A stretch of DNA of 6,148 bases from an uncultured Faecalibacterium sp. (GTDB lineage Bacteria > Bacillota > Clostridia > Oscillospirales > Ruminococcaceae). Location of the stretch: assembly GCA_900540455.1 (NCBI GenBank), contig UQGD01000061.1, forward strand, positions 1-6,148, given 5' to 3'. Under the pieces are notes generated by a model. It was not told the origin of the DNA and did no database searches. It saw only the letters and a list, made by a program, of their open reading frames with translations. Below, piece after piece: positions 1-4,589 of this stretch. The translations under genes and the position numbers were made by a program. How positions within the stretch are numbered: the stretch's first letter is position 1; each line of letters starts with the position of its first letter.

Positions 1-432
1 ATGACCTACGGTTACATCTATGTTGCTCAGATCGCTCTGGGCGCAAACATGAACCAGGCTGTCAAGGCCATTGCTGAGGCTGAGGCTTACCCCGGCCCGT
101 CCCTGATCATCGGCTACGCACCCTGCGAGCTGCACGGCATCAAGGGCGGCATGACCAACTGCCAGAACGAGATGAAGAAGGCTGTTGAGGCTGGCTACTG
201 GAACCTGTTCACCTTCAACCCGGCGAACAAGGCCCAGGGCAAGAACCCCTTCACCCTGACTTCCAAGCCGGTGGACGGCGAGAAGTACCAGGCACTGCTG
301 GCGAACGAGACCCGTTACAGCCGCCTGACCCGCGCCTTCCCCGACCGTGCAAAGAAGCTGTTTGAGGACAACGAGCAGGCCGCTCATGCCCGTTACGAGC
401 ACCTGAGCCGCCTGGTGGAGCTGTACAAGTAA
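1..432 (+). CDS. nifJ: Pyruvate:ferredoxin (flavodoxin) oxidoreductase, C-terminal fragment
   Basis: This is the last 143 residues of a cytoplasmic enzyme that oxidises pyruvate and CoA to acetyl-CoA and CO2, passing electrons to ferredoxin. The family is about 1,170-1,200 residues, so nearly all of the gene lies upstream of the window. The ATG at base 1 is an internal methionine: the segment YGYIYVAQIALGAN is typical of the interior of the C-terminal thiamine-diphosphate-binding domain. Residues 36-48 (IIGYAPCELHGIK) match the conserved YAPC..HGI region, and GYWNLFTFNP followed by a basic, alpha-helical tail (TRAFPDRAKKLFEDN) matches the family C-terminus. The frame ends at TAA (430-432). 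No terminator follows at once; the first convincing rightward one is at 853-886. Family identity is confident. The symbol nifJ is the usual name in fermentative Clostridia and does not imply nitrogen fixation. Confidence 0.93.
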   Translation: MTYGYIYVAQIALGANMNQAVKAIAEAEAYPGPSLIIGYAPCELHGIKGGMTNCQNEMKKAVEAGYWNLFTFNPANKAQGKNPFTLTSKPVDGEKYQALLANETRYSRLTRAFPDRAKKLFEDNEQAAHARYEHLSRLVELYK

Positions 433-449
433 GCTTCTGCCCCTGACTT

Positions 450-627
450 TTGCGGGAGGTGTACACCCCCCGATCATACAACTGGGGCGGCCCTGTGCAT
501 ACAGAGCTGCCCCCCATAGGACGCGGTGCGGCGGCACCGAGACCGCGGGTGCAAAATGGGCCGGGGAGGCCCCACCCAAAGACAGCTGCCCCCACATTGG
601 CGATTACTGCGCAACGCAGCAGTGTGG
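450..627. other. Hairpin-dense non-coding block downstream of nifJ
   Basis: I find no credible gene in 433-934. This first part holds several nearly contiguous inverted repeats. One is 453-460/465-472, with one mismatch. Another pairs 484-491 with 506-513 and continues as 493-496/501-504, giving 12 pairs, one C-A mismatch and a GCAT loop. A third is 524-529/534-539, perfect with a GGCG loop, and a fourth is 558-562/568-572. The last pairs CCACATT (592-598) with AGTGTGG (621-627) around an inner CTGCG-CAA-CGCAG stem (607-619). None of the hairpins is followed by a T-tract, so they are not simple terminators. The density suggests a folded RNA, a 3'-UTR element of nifJ, or a dispersed palindromic intergenic repeat. 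A 61-codon frame across it (450-635) lacks a convincing ribosome-binding site and has Pro/Arg/Gly-rich low-complexity composition. Confidence 0.4.
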
Positions 628-676
628 AGCCGTGAAAAATAAAAAAGAGAGATCCGCGTCCCGTAACGCTCTGTTC

Positions 677-886
677 TTTACCGCTGGGCCCGGCCCCCAA
701 AAGGCCGGCCCCGGCGTAAAAAAGAAAGGCACACTCCGGTGTGTCAGAGGCATAAGGTCCTGTCCCTTTTGGGCAGGATACCTTGCCCCGGCTGCTGCAT
801 AAGACCCGTACTGCGGGGATCTTGCCGCAGAGAAAACTGAGCCCAGTTTTAGCGCCCCGGCTGTACACCAGCCGGGGCGTATTTTT
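677..886 (+). ncRNA. Candidate structured RNA with tandem related hairpins
   Basis: A run of hairpins ends in a strong terminator. It starts with a long stem (677-695 with 703-720; about 17 pairs, one bulge and one C-C mismatch). Next is GGCACAC/GTGTGTC (728-734/739-745). Two hairpins on the same frame follow. The first pairs AAGG (754-757) with CCTT (781-784); the second pairs AAGA (801-804) with TCTT (820-823). Each is preceded by GCAT, followed by GCC, and has two unpaired bases at the same place on the 3' side (779-780 and 818-819). Then comes AAAACTG/CAGTTTT (833-839/844-850) and the terminator. I found no good promoter, so it could be a separate RNA or a processed nifJ 3' UTR. I do not recognise a known RNA family. 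An equally possible element on the other strand is a minus-strand terminator: the 728-745 hairpin followed by a T-rich stretch (complement of 716-727). Confidence 0.4.
853..886 (+). terminator. Strong intrinsic terminator
   Basis: An uninterrupted 11-bp GC-rich stem (853-863 with 869-879) closes a five-base loop TACAC and is followed by TATTTTT (880-886). It is the first clear rightward terminator after nifJ, more than 400 bp from its stop codon, so it ends either a long nifJ 3' UTR or the structured RNA upstream of it. The other strand has no T-tract on its side of the stem. Confidence 0.85.
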
Positions 887-934
887 GTACCCAAAACTCC
901 CACGGCACTTTTACATTTTTTTCATAGCTTTTTC

Positions 935-963
935 ATGAAATCCGGGGCTTGCTCTGGTATACT
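935..963 (+). promoter_or_regulatory. Extended -10 sigma-A promoter for the 970-1107 small RNA
   Basis: A TATACT -10 box (958-963; 5 of 6 to consensus) carries an upstream TGG (955-957), the extended -10 signature. Seventeen bases further up is ATGAAA (935-940), 4 of 6 to the -35 consensus, behind a T-rich tract (909-933) that could act as an UP-like element. Predicted start is near 970. Confidence 0.65.
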
Positions 964-969
964 GTGGTC

Positions 970-1107
970 ATGAGGAAGCGGGGCCGCAACCGCTTCCCTC
1001 ACGGAGTCGGCCAGCGGGCTGACCCCCACACATGATTCCTCCTCACACCAAGGCAATACCAAGATGAACGCCCTCCGCTGCCGCAAGCGGGGGGCGTTCT
1101 GCTTTTT
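970..1107 (+). ncRNA. Candidate trans-acting small RNA, about 138 nt, with exposed anti-Shine-Dalgarno stretch
   Basis: A self-contained unit: extended -10 promoter just upstream, intrinsic terminator at the end, and no convincing coding frame. From the predicted start the RNA folds into a stem of about 11 bp (971-981 with 990-1001, one bulged C). A 7-bp stem with an AGCG loop follows (1006-1012 with 1017-1023, one G-U). Then comes a 42-nt stretch with little internal pairing (1024-1065), then the terminator. The open stretch contains UUCCUCCUC (1036-1044), complementary to a GAGGAGGAA-type ribosome-binding site. C/U-rich seeds of this kind are known in Gram-positive regulatory RNAs that block translation starts; the role here is inference. 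The same seed could pair back with GAGGAA at 972-977. A 21-codon frame (970-1035) begins at the predicted start without a ribosome-binding site and is probably chance. Confidence 0.55.
1066..1107 (+). terminator. Intrinsic terminator of the small RNA
   Basis: A 14-bp stem (1066-1079 with 1086-1099; one T-G wobble) closes a six-base loop GCCGCA and is followed by TGC and five T (1103-1107). It separates the small RNA from the mgtE promoter 31 bp downstream. The opposite strand lacks a T-tract after the stem. Confidence 0.87.
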
Positions 1108-1138
1108 GTAAAATACCTGTCAAAACCCGGCTTTGGGC

Positions 1139-1167
1139 TTGACCCCGGTTTTTTGCGGCGCTATAAT
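1139..1167 (+). promoter_or_regulatory. Sigma-A promoter of mgtE
   Basis: TTGACC (1139-1144; 5 of 6) and a perfect TATAAT (1162-1167) are separated by 17 bp, which is near-ideal. Transcription should start at about 1174, leaving a 5' untranslated leader of about 310 nt before mgtE. So strong a core promoter suggests control comes after initiation, in the leader. Confidence 0.88.
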
Positions 1168-1221
1168 AAAAAAGAACATGATTGCAGACTTTTGGATCTA
1201 TACGGAGGTGAACGCAGGACA

Positions 1222-1311
1222 ATGGACCCGGATCATAGTAACCCTAGGACCGATGCGGTGGGTCGGGAGATAAAAACCGCTGCGTTCGCTTCGTCTGGCT
1301 GGATCGAGTAA
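1222..1311 (+). CDS. Candidate mgtE leader peptide, 29 aa
   Basis: A short frame inside the mgtE leader starts at ATG 1222 and ends at TAA 1309-1311. It is preceded by a strong Shine-Dalgarno match, GGAGGTG (1204-1210). The 11-base gap after that match is longer than ideal, which is the main weakness. The peptide begins MDPDHSNPRTD and ends SGWIE. Its Asp/Pro-rich start recalls Salmonella MgtL (MEPDP start), in which acidic/Pro runs destabilise the translating ribosome when Mg2+ is low and switch on the transporter gene downstream. Its ribosome-binding site is buried in the 1202-1294 stem, so translation and folding would compete. It stops 20 bases before the antiterminator strand, so ribosome position could affect that choice. 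It could also be chance, with the same bases being aptamer sequence. Confidence 0.35.
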   Translation: MDPDHSNPRTDAVGREIKTAAFASSGWIE

Positions 1312-1405
1312 GCCCCTTTGCTTTGCGGCAGTGCCGGCAGCTTTGGCTGCAAGGCAGGCCGGGACAGAGCGGGCTGCTCTTGGGCTGGGCGGGGCGTGGC
1401 TTTGC

Positions 1406-1430
1406 GTGTGCAGAGCTGCGCACTTTTTTT
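1406..1430 (+). terminator. Attenuator terminator in the mgtE leader
   Basis: A 7-bp stem (1406-1412 with 1417-1423, one T-G wobble) with a GAGC loop is followed at once by seven T (1424-1430), 52 bp before the mgtE start codon. Position and T-tract fit conditional termination of the mgtE transcript. The 3' arm and loop are also the target of the antiterminator strand at 1331-1345, so the two structures exclude each other. Confidence 0.75.
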
Positions 1431-1482
1431 ACCCCCCGTCCGACCGCATCCTCCCCCAAAACAGATAAGGAGGATGCAGACA

Positions 1483-3057
1483 ATGCAGGAGAACGAGAAC
1501 AAACTGTACGAGAACGGCCCTGAGCAGGAGCTGCCCCGGGATATCCCCGCAGAGGTGCGCCGTCAGCTGGCAGAGGACCTGAACGAGGAAGCTACCGAGG
1601 ACCTGAAGCAGGATGTGCGGGAGGCCGAAGCAGAGGAGGCAAAGGATGCCGACCTGAAAGAGGAGCTGAAGGCAGACCCGGACCGTCTGACCAAGAGCCG
1701 CCTGCTGAAACTGCTGGTGAAAAAGCAGTACCTGAAGCTCCGTGAGGTGACCGAGGACGAGCAGCCCGCCGACCTGGCCGAGCTGCTGGAGGAACTGGAC
1801 GAGAACAACCGCCTGGTGGTGTTCCGTCTTTTGAAAAAAGAGGTGGCCACCGAGGCGTTTGCCTATATGTCGGACGAGGCCCGGGATGACCTGGTAAACG
1901 CTTTTTCCGACGTGGAGCTGGTAAGCGCCATTGAGGAGATGAGCCTGGACGATGCCGCCGACCTGCTGGAGGATATGCCCGCAGGCGTGGTGAAGCGGGT
2001 GCTGGAAAAGTCCTCCAAGCAGACCCGTGAGAGCCTGAATAAGCTTTTGAACTACCCGGAAAGCTCCGCCGGCAGCCTGATGACCCCGGAGTATGTGCGT
2101 CTGCGCAAGGATATGAATGTGACCGACGCGCTAGCAGCCATCCGCCGTCAGGGTGAAAATGCCGAGACCGTCTACACCACCTATGTGGTGGAGCGCAACC
2201 GGCTGATCGGCGTAGTGTCCGCCCGCAGCCTACTGCTGGCCGACCCCAAAGCCCCCATTACCGAGATCATGGAGGATAACCTGGTGACGGTGAAGGTCAC
2301 CGACGACCAGGAGTTTGTAGCCCGCGAGATGCAGCGCTATGACTTTACCGCCATGCCGGTGCTGGACAACGAGGGGATGTTCGTGGGCATCATCACGATC
2401 GATGACGCCATCGACGTTCTGACCGACGAGTCCACCGAGGATATGCAGAAGATGGCGGCCATTCTGCCGGACGACGAGGCCACCACCTATTTTGGTACCA
2501 GCGTATGGACCCACGCCAAGCAGCGTATCCCCTGGCTGCTGATCCTGATGCTGTCCGCCACCTTTACCGGCATGGTCACCACCCATTACGAGGAAGCATT
2601 TGTCAGCCTGCCGCTGCTGGTCTCCTTTATGCCCATGCTGATGGATACCGCCGGCAACTGCGGCAACCAGATCAGCACCCTGATGGTCCGCGGCATGGCG
2701 CTGGGCGAAGTGGAGCCTTCGGACTTTATACGTGTGCTGGGCAAGGAGCTGCGGGTCTCCTGCATCGTAGGTGCGGTGCTGGGCCTGGTGAACGGCCTGC
2801 GCATCTACCTGATGTACGGCGTGATCTATGCCGGCAAATACGATAATGTGGTGGGCTATGCACTGGTGGTCAGTATCTCGCTGTTCATCAGCGTCGTGCT
2901 GGCAAAGCTGGTGGGCGGTATGCTGCCCCTGGCCGCTAAGAAGCTGGGTGCAGACCCGGCGATCATGGCCACTCCGTTCATCACCACCATCGTGGACGCT
3001 TGCAGCTTGATCCTCTATTTCCAGATCGCGATGCTGATTTTCCACAATATGATGTAA
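1483..3057 (+). CDS. mgtE: Magnesium transporter/channel MgtE
   Basis: A 524-residue inner-membrane Mg2+ channel. The start at 1483 is chosen because AAGGAGG (1467-1473) sits nine bases upstream; ATG 1474 touches that site and a longer frame from 1318 runs through the leader terminator. Domain order is typical. Residues 1-68 are a very acidic extension; about 70-185 form the N-terminal helical domain. About 190-315 are two CBS domains (LMTPEYVRLRKDMNVTDAL; VTVKVTDDQEFVAREM.RYDFTAMPV..EGMFVGIIT), which in known MgtE bind Mg2+ and close the pore. About 345-524 hold five membrane helices. Family marks are MPMLMDTAGNCGNQISTL (383-400) and DPAIMATPFITTIVDACSL (491-509); D505 sits where the essential pore Asp of Thermus MgtE lies. 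The usual length is about 450, so the acidic N-terminus is extra. Expression is probably controlled by the leader attenuator, and a terminator follows at 3152-3199. Confidence 0.96.
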   Translation: MQENENKLYENGPEQELPRDIPAEVRRQLAEDLNEEATEDLKQDVREAEAEEAKDADLKEELKADPDRLTKSRLLKLLVKKQYLKLREVTEDEQPADLAELLEELDENNRLVVFRLLKKEVATEAFAYMSDEARDDLVNAFSDVELVSAIEEMSLDDAADLLEDMPAGVVKRVLEKSSKQTRESLNKLLNYPESSAGSLMTPEYVRLRKDMNVTDALAAIRRQGENAETVYTTYVVERNRLIGVVSARSLLLADPKAPITEIMEDNLVTVKVTDDQEFVAREMQRYDFTAMPVLDNEGMFVGIITIDDAIDVLTDESTEDMQKMAAILPDDEATTYFGTSVWTHAKQRIPWLLILMLSATFTGMVTTHYEEAFVSLPLLVSFMPMLMDTAGNCGNQISTLMVRGMALGEVEPSDFIRVLGKELRVSCIVGAVLGLVNGLRIYLMYGVIYAGKYDNVVGYALVVSISLFISVVLAKLVGGMLPLAAKKLGADPAIMATPFITTIVDACSLILYFQIAMLIFHNMM

Positions 3058-3151
3058 AAATGTGCAAAACTCAAAGGGTCTTTTGCATTTGCAGGCGGAC
3101 AGACCGGCCGTTTGCCCCCTGCGGCATCCCTTTGGCTCTGCATGGCTACAG

Positions 3152-3199
3152 CCGCCCTCCTCTGACCGGGAACAGCCCCCCAGAGGAGGGCGGTTTTTT
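3152..3199 (+). terminator. Intrinsic terminator of mgtE
   Basis: A perfect 13-bp stem (3152-3164 with 3181-3193) with a 16-base loop is followed by six T (3194-3199). It lies 94 bp after the mgtE stop, so mgtE is probably a single-gene transcript. The stretch between, 3058-3151, holds only a weak A/T stem (3063-3069 with 3081-3087) and no gene. The last T of the tract overlaps the first DnaA-box-like nonamer. Confidence 0.9.
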
Positions 3200-3599
3200 G
3201 TGGAGAAATGACGCAGAAACGTATGGTTTTGCTGCGCTGTTCCCGGTGGGAAAAGGGGCTTTTCCACAGCCGGTTTTTCACAAAAGTGTGGAAAAGTGCT
3301 CCCGCAGTTCCCGGTGTGGAAAACCTGCCCGGTGTGGAAAACTCGGGACTGAAAAATTCCTCTCTGGAGAATGACTTTTCGGCACCGGAAAAAAGCACAG
3401 AAAAGGCCGGGCAGGATTTTATAAAAAAGGCAAAAAGACAAGGAAATGCCCCAAAATTCGCCGGAAAGATCCGGTTTTGATTACGACAGGTATAACAGGG
3501 TTTTCCCCGTAAGTGTGGAAAACTCGGTGGAAAATGTGGAAAACCATGTGGGAAAACCCGCAGCGTTTTTGTGTTTGCCGTGGAAAACACAGTGGAAAA
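3199..3599. repeat. DnaA-box-like cluster (TGTGGAAAA / TTTTCCACA), possible origin or titration site
   Basis: Six exact nonamers lie within 284 bp: TTTTCCACA at 3260-3268 and TGTGGAAAA at 3287-3295, 3315-3323, 3333-3341, 3514-3522 and 3535-3543. Near-copies lie at 3199-3207, 3246-3254, 3274-3282, 3526-3534, 3547-3556, 3579-3587 and 3591-3599, with another at 3674 just outside. The consensus DnaA box is TTATCCACA, and TTTTCCACA is an accepted one-base variant. Two clusters flank a stretch with no exact box (3342-3513) that contains 13 consecutive A/T bases (3416-3428), as a duplex-unwinding element would. Five of the six exact boxes share one orientation. 3315 and 3333 form an 18-bp direct repeat, and 3246-3267 is a near-palindrome of opposed boxes. 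Nearby, 3461-3474 is a small hairpin with four T. Frames here read as Val-Glu-Asn or Phe-Ser-Thr repeats and look like box translations, not proteins. No dnaA or dnaN is in view. Confidence 0.55.
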
Positions 3600-3780
3600 G
3601 GTGAAAAGCTTCTGCAAAAGCCCTCGAAAACGAGCCAAAATCGGGTTTTCGACTGTGAGTTGGGTTTTTGCCCGGTGGAGAAAACAAAAAGAAGTTTTTT
3701 CGGCGGCGTCCCAAATGGGCGGCTGCCCCCGCAGCCCTCCGTCTGCGGGGGTGAAGTTACGTCCCCCCGTCAGGAATCGT
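3600..3780. other. Upstream region of the rhomboid-like gene with two hairpins
   Basis: No gene is supported here. An 8-bp inverted repeat, TCGAAAAC (3624-3631) with GTTTTCGA (3645-3652), follows the box cluster. A perfect 9-bp stem (3726-3734 with 3743-3751, eight-base loop) lies 29 bp before the -35 box of the next promoter. A competing fold pairs GGCTGC (3721-3726) with GCAGCC (3731-3736). Neither has a T-tract on either side, so they are not obvious terminators. Confidence 0.4.
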
Positions 3781-3809
3781 TTGAAAAAACCGCTCAAACA
3801 TGATAAAAT
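3781..3809 (+). promoter_or_regulatory. Sigma-A promoter for the rhomboid-like gene and probably holB
   Basis: TTGAAA (3781-3786; 5 of 6) and TAAAAT (3804-3809; 5 of 6) are spaced by 17 bp, with an extended -10 TG at 3801-3802. Predicted start is about 3816, giving a leader of roughly 58 nt. No other promoter of this quality was found before holB, so holB probably shares it. Confidence 0.75.
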
Positions 3810-3873
3810 GGGGGAAAATGAGCCTTCGGGCGGCCGGTCGGCTGCATCTGGGGGCAGAACATGGAGGAACTCT

Positions 3874-4512
3874 ATGAACTGGCTGGATAAGCTGGAGCGG
3901 AAATACAGCCGCTTTTGTATCCACAACCTGATCTCCCTGCTGATCGCCGGGCAGATCGTGGTGTATGCTGTGGAATTGTTCGTCAACCCTTACATCTCCC
4001 TGTGGCTGGGTCTGGACCGGGCGGCGCTGCTGGGGGGCCAGATCTGGCGTTTGCTCAGCTTTGTGATCGTTCCCTTCTCCGGGGGCGGGCCGCTGAGCGT
4101 GGTGCTGGGCATGTATTTTACCTGGTTCATCGGCTCTGCGCTGGAGCAGGCCTGGGGCGATTTCCGGTTCAACCTGTATGTGCTGCTGGGCATGGTGGGT
4201 GCTGTGCTGGCCTGCCTGTTTACCGGCTGGGCCAGTACCTACTGCCTGTCCCTTTCGCTGCTGCTGGCATTTGCATTTTTGTATCCTGAGATGCAGGTGC
4301 TGCTGTTCTTCTTCATCCCTATCCGGGTCAAGTATTTCGGCCTGTTTGCCGGGGCGATGTGGGTGTTCAGCTTTTTGAGCGCCTCGTTCAGCGGCAAGCT
4401 GAACTATCTGCTGTCCATGCTGGGCTTTTTGGTGTTCTTTGCGCCGATGGCGTGGCACTCTGTCCGGGCCTGGGTGCGCCGTGAGCAGTGGAAGCGCCGC
4501 AACCGCCGCTGA
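3874..4512 (+). CDS. Rhomboid-fold integral membrane protein, apparently non-proteolytic
   Basis: A 212-residue membrane protein. The start at 3874 is chosen for GGAGG (3863-3867) six bases upstream; the frame is open back to 3571 but that part translates the box cluster. After a basic N-terminus there are about six hydrophobic segments (near 18-38, 74-90, 100-118, 121-138, 140-170 and 178-195), then an Arg-rich tail (RREQWKRRNRR) expected in the cytoplasm. Rhomboid-superfamily marks are GQIWRLLSFVIVP (55-67), the GSALEQAWGDFRFNLY block (87-102) and a QVLLFFFIPIRVKYF stretch (141-155). Active rhomboids have a GxSG serine motif in the fourth helix; here that place reads TYCLSLSLL, and the only His after it (195) follows the last helix. 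It is probably a pseudo-rhomboid/derlin-like protein; its partner is unknown. holB follows 77 bp later on the same strand. Confidence 0.8.
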   Translation: MNWLDKLERKYSRFCIHNLISLLIAGQIVVYAVELFVNPYISLWLGLDRAALLGGQIWRLLSFVIVPFSGGGPLSVVLGMYFTWFIGSALEQAWGDFRFNLYVLLGMVGAVLACLFTGWASTYCLSLSLLLAFAFLYPEMQVLLFFFIPIRVKYFGLFAGAMWVFSFLSASFSGKLNYLLSMLGFLVFFAPMAWHSVRAWVRREQWKRRNRR

Positions 4513-4589
4513 ACCATAGCCCCGTTTTTGCTCCCCAAAGCGGAAAAAGCGTCTCGCAAAAAAGTGGGAGAGAAAGGAAAGATACCGCC

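Larger units (their letters stand above)
1174..1430 (+). promoter_or_regulatory. mgtE leader: candidate Mg2+-responsive transcription attenuator
   Basis: The leader has the parts of an attenuation switch. (1) A 15-bp-class stem pairs 1202-1217 with 1280-1294 (GAACGCAG/CTGCGTTC perfect, then ACGGAG/CTTCGT with one G-U), enclosing GACCC/GGGTC (1225-1229 with 1260-1264). (2) An intrinsic terminator lies at 1406-1430. (3) An antiterminator: 1331-1345 (GTGC, two bulged bases, GCAGCTTTG) can pair with 1411-1423, which includes the whole 3' arm of the terminator, over 13 bp with one G-U. (4) A competing hairpin: 1337-1341 with 1346-1350 (GCAGC-TTTG-GCTGC), flanked by TGCC/GGCA (1332-1335 with 1353-1356), occupies the antiterminator strand. 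Control of a magnesium transporter by leader attenuation is established for M-box RNAs and mgtL-type leaders, but I see no M-box core here. The sensor may be an unrecognised aptamer, a translated leader peptide, or both. Mg2+ as the signal is inferred from the downstream gene. Confidence 0.6.

Noticed and set aside
251..903. Overlapping minus-strand frames of 99 and 205 codons across the nifJ tail and the intergenic region
   Set aside because: They run antisense through real nifJ coding sequence and several strong hairpins, and their Gly/Arg/Pro/Cys-rich composition is typical of unused frames in GC-rich DNA.
968..1033. Minus-strand 21-codon frame with AGGAGG four bases before its ATG
   Set aside because: No minus-strand -10 box accompanies the TTGACA seen further up, and no minus-strand terminator follows. 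The AGGAGG is simply the complement of the plus-strand UCCUCC seed.
1178..1273. 31-codon frame in the mgtE leader starting at ATG 1178
   Set aside because: It begins about four bases from the predicted transcription start with no ribosome-binding site, and overlaps the better-supported 1222 frame. A leaderless peptide cannot be excluded.
1174..1330. M-box (ykoK) or T-box riboswitch as the mgtE sensor
   Set aside because: CTATACGGAG (1199-1207 region) resembles part of the M-box, but the paired CUCC arm and the GACGCCAAUGGGU core are absent. The T-box AGGGUGGNACCGCG sequence is also absent.
1318..1482. Extension of mgtE to an upstream ATG at 1318, adding 55 residues
   Set aside because: It would run through the leader terminator and antiterminator, has no ribosome-binding site and gives a Cys/Arg/Pro-rich segment unlike MgtE. 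ATG 1483 has AAGGAGG at good spacing.
3208..3480. 90-codon plus-strand frame after the mgtE terminator, and the 96-codon frame at 3513-3803
   Set aside because: Their sequence mostly reflects the TGTGGAAAA nonamers (VEN, WKT repeats). The putative starts lack well-spaced ribosome-binding sites and the frames overlap origin-like sequence.
3199..3599. CRISPR array or tandem repeat array
   Set aside because: The repeat unit is only nine bases, occurs in both orientations with irregular spacing, and there are no cas genes; DnaA boxes explain it better.
2230..3986. Long minus-strand frames (403 and 323 codons) antisense to mgtE and the box cluster
   Set aside because: They are shadows of mgtE codon bias plus the complement of the nonamers (FST, FHTG repeats), contain no domain I recognise, and read through the mgtE terminator.
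4513..4589. A terminator or separate promoter between the rhomboid-like gene and holB
   Set aside because: Only short imperfect stems with interrupted T runs (4529-4533) and no paired -35/-10 boxes are visible, so co-transcription is the simpler reading.
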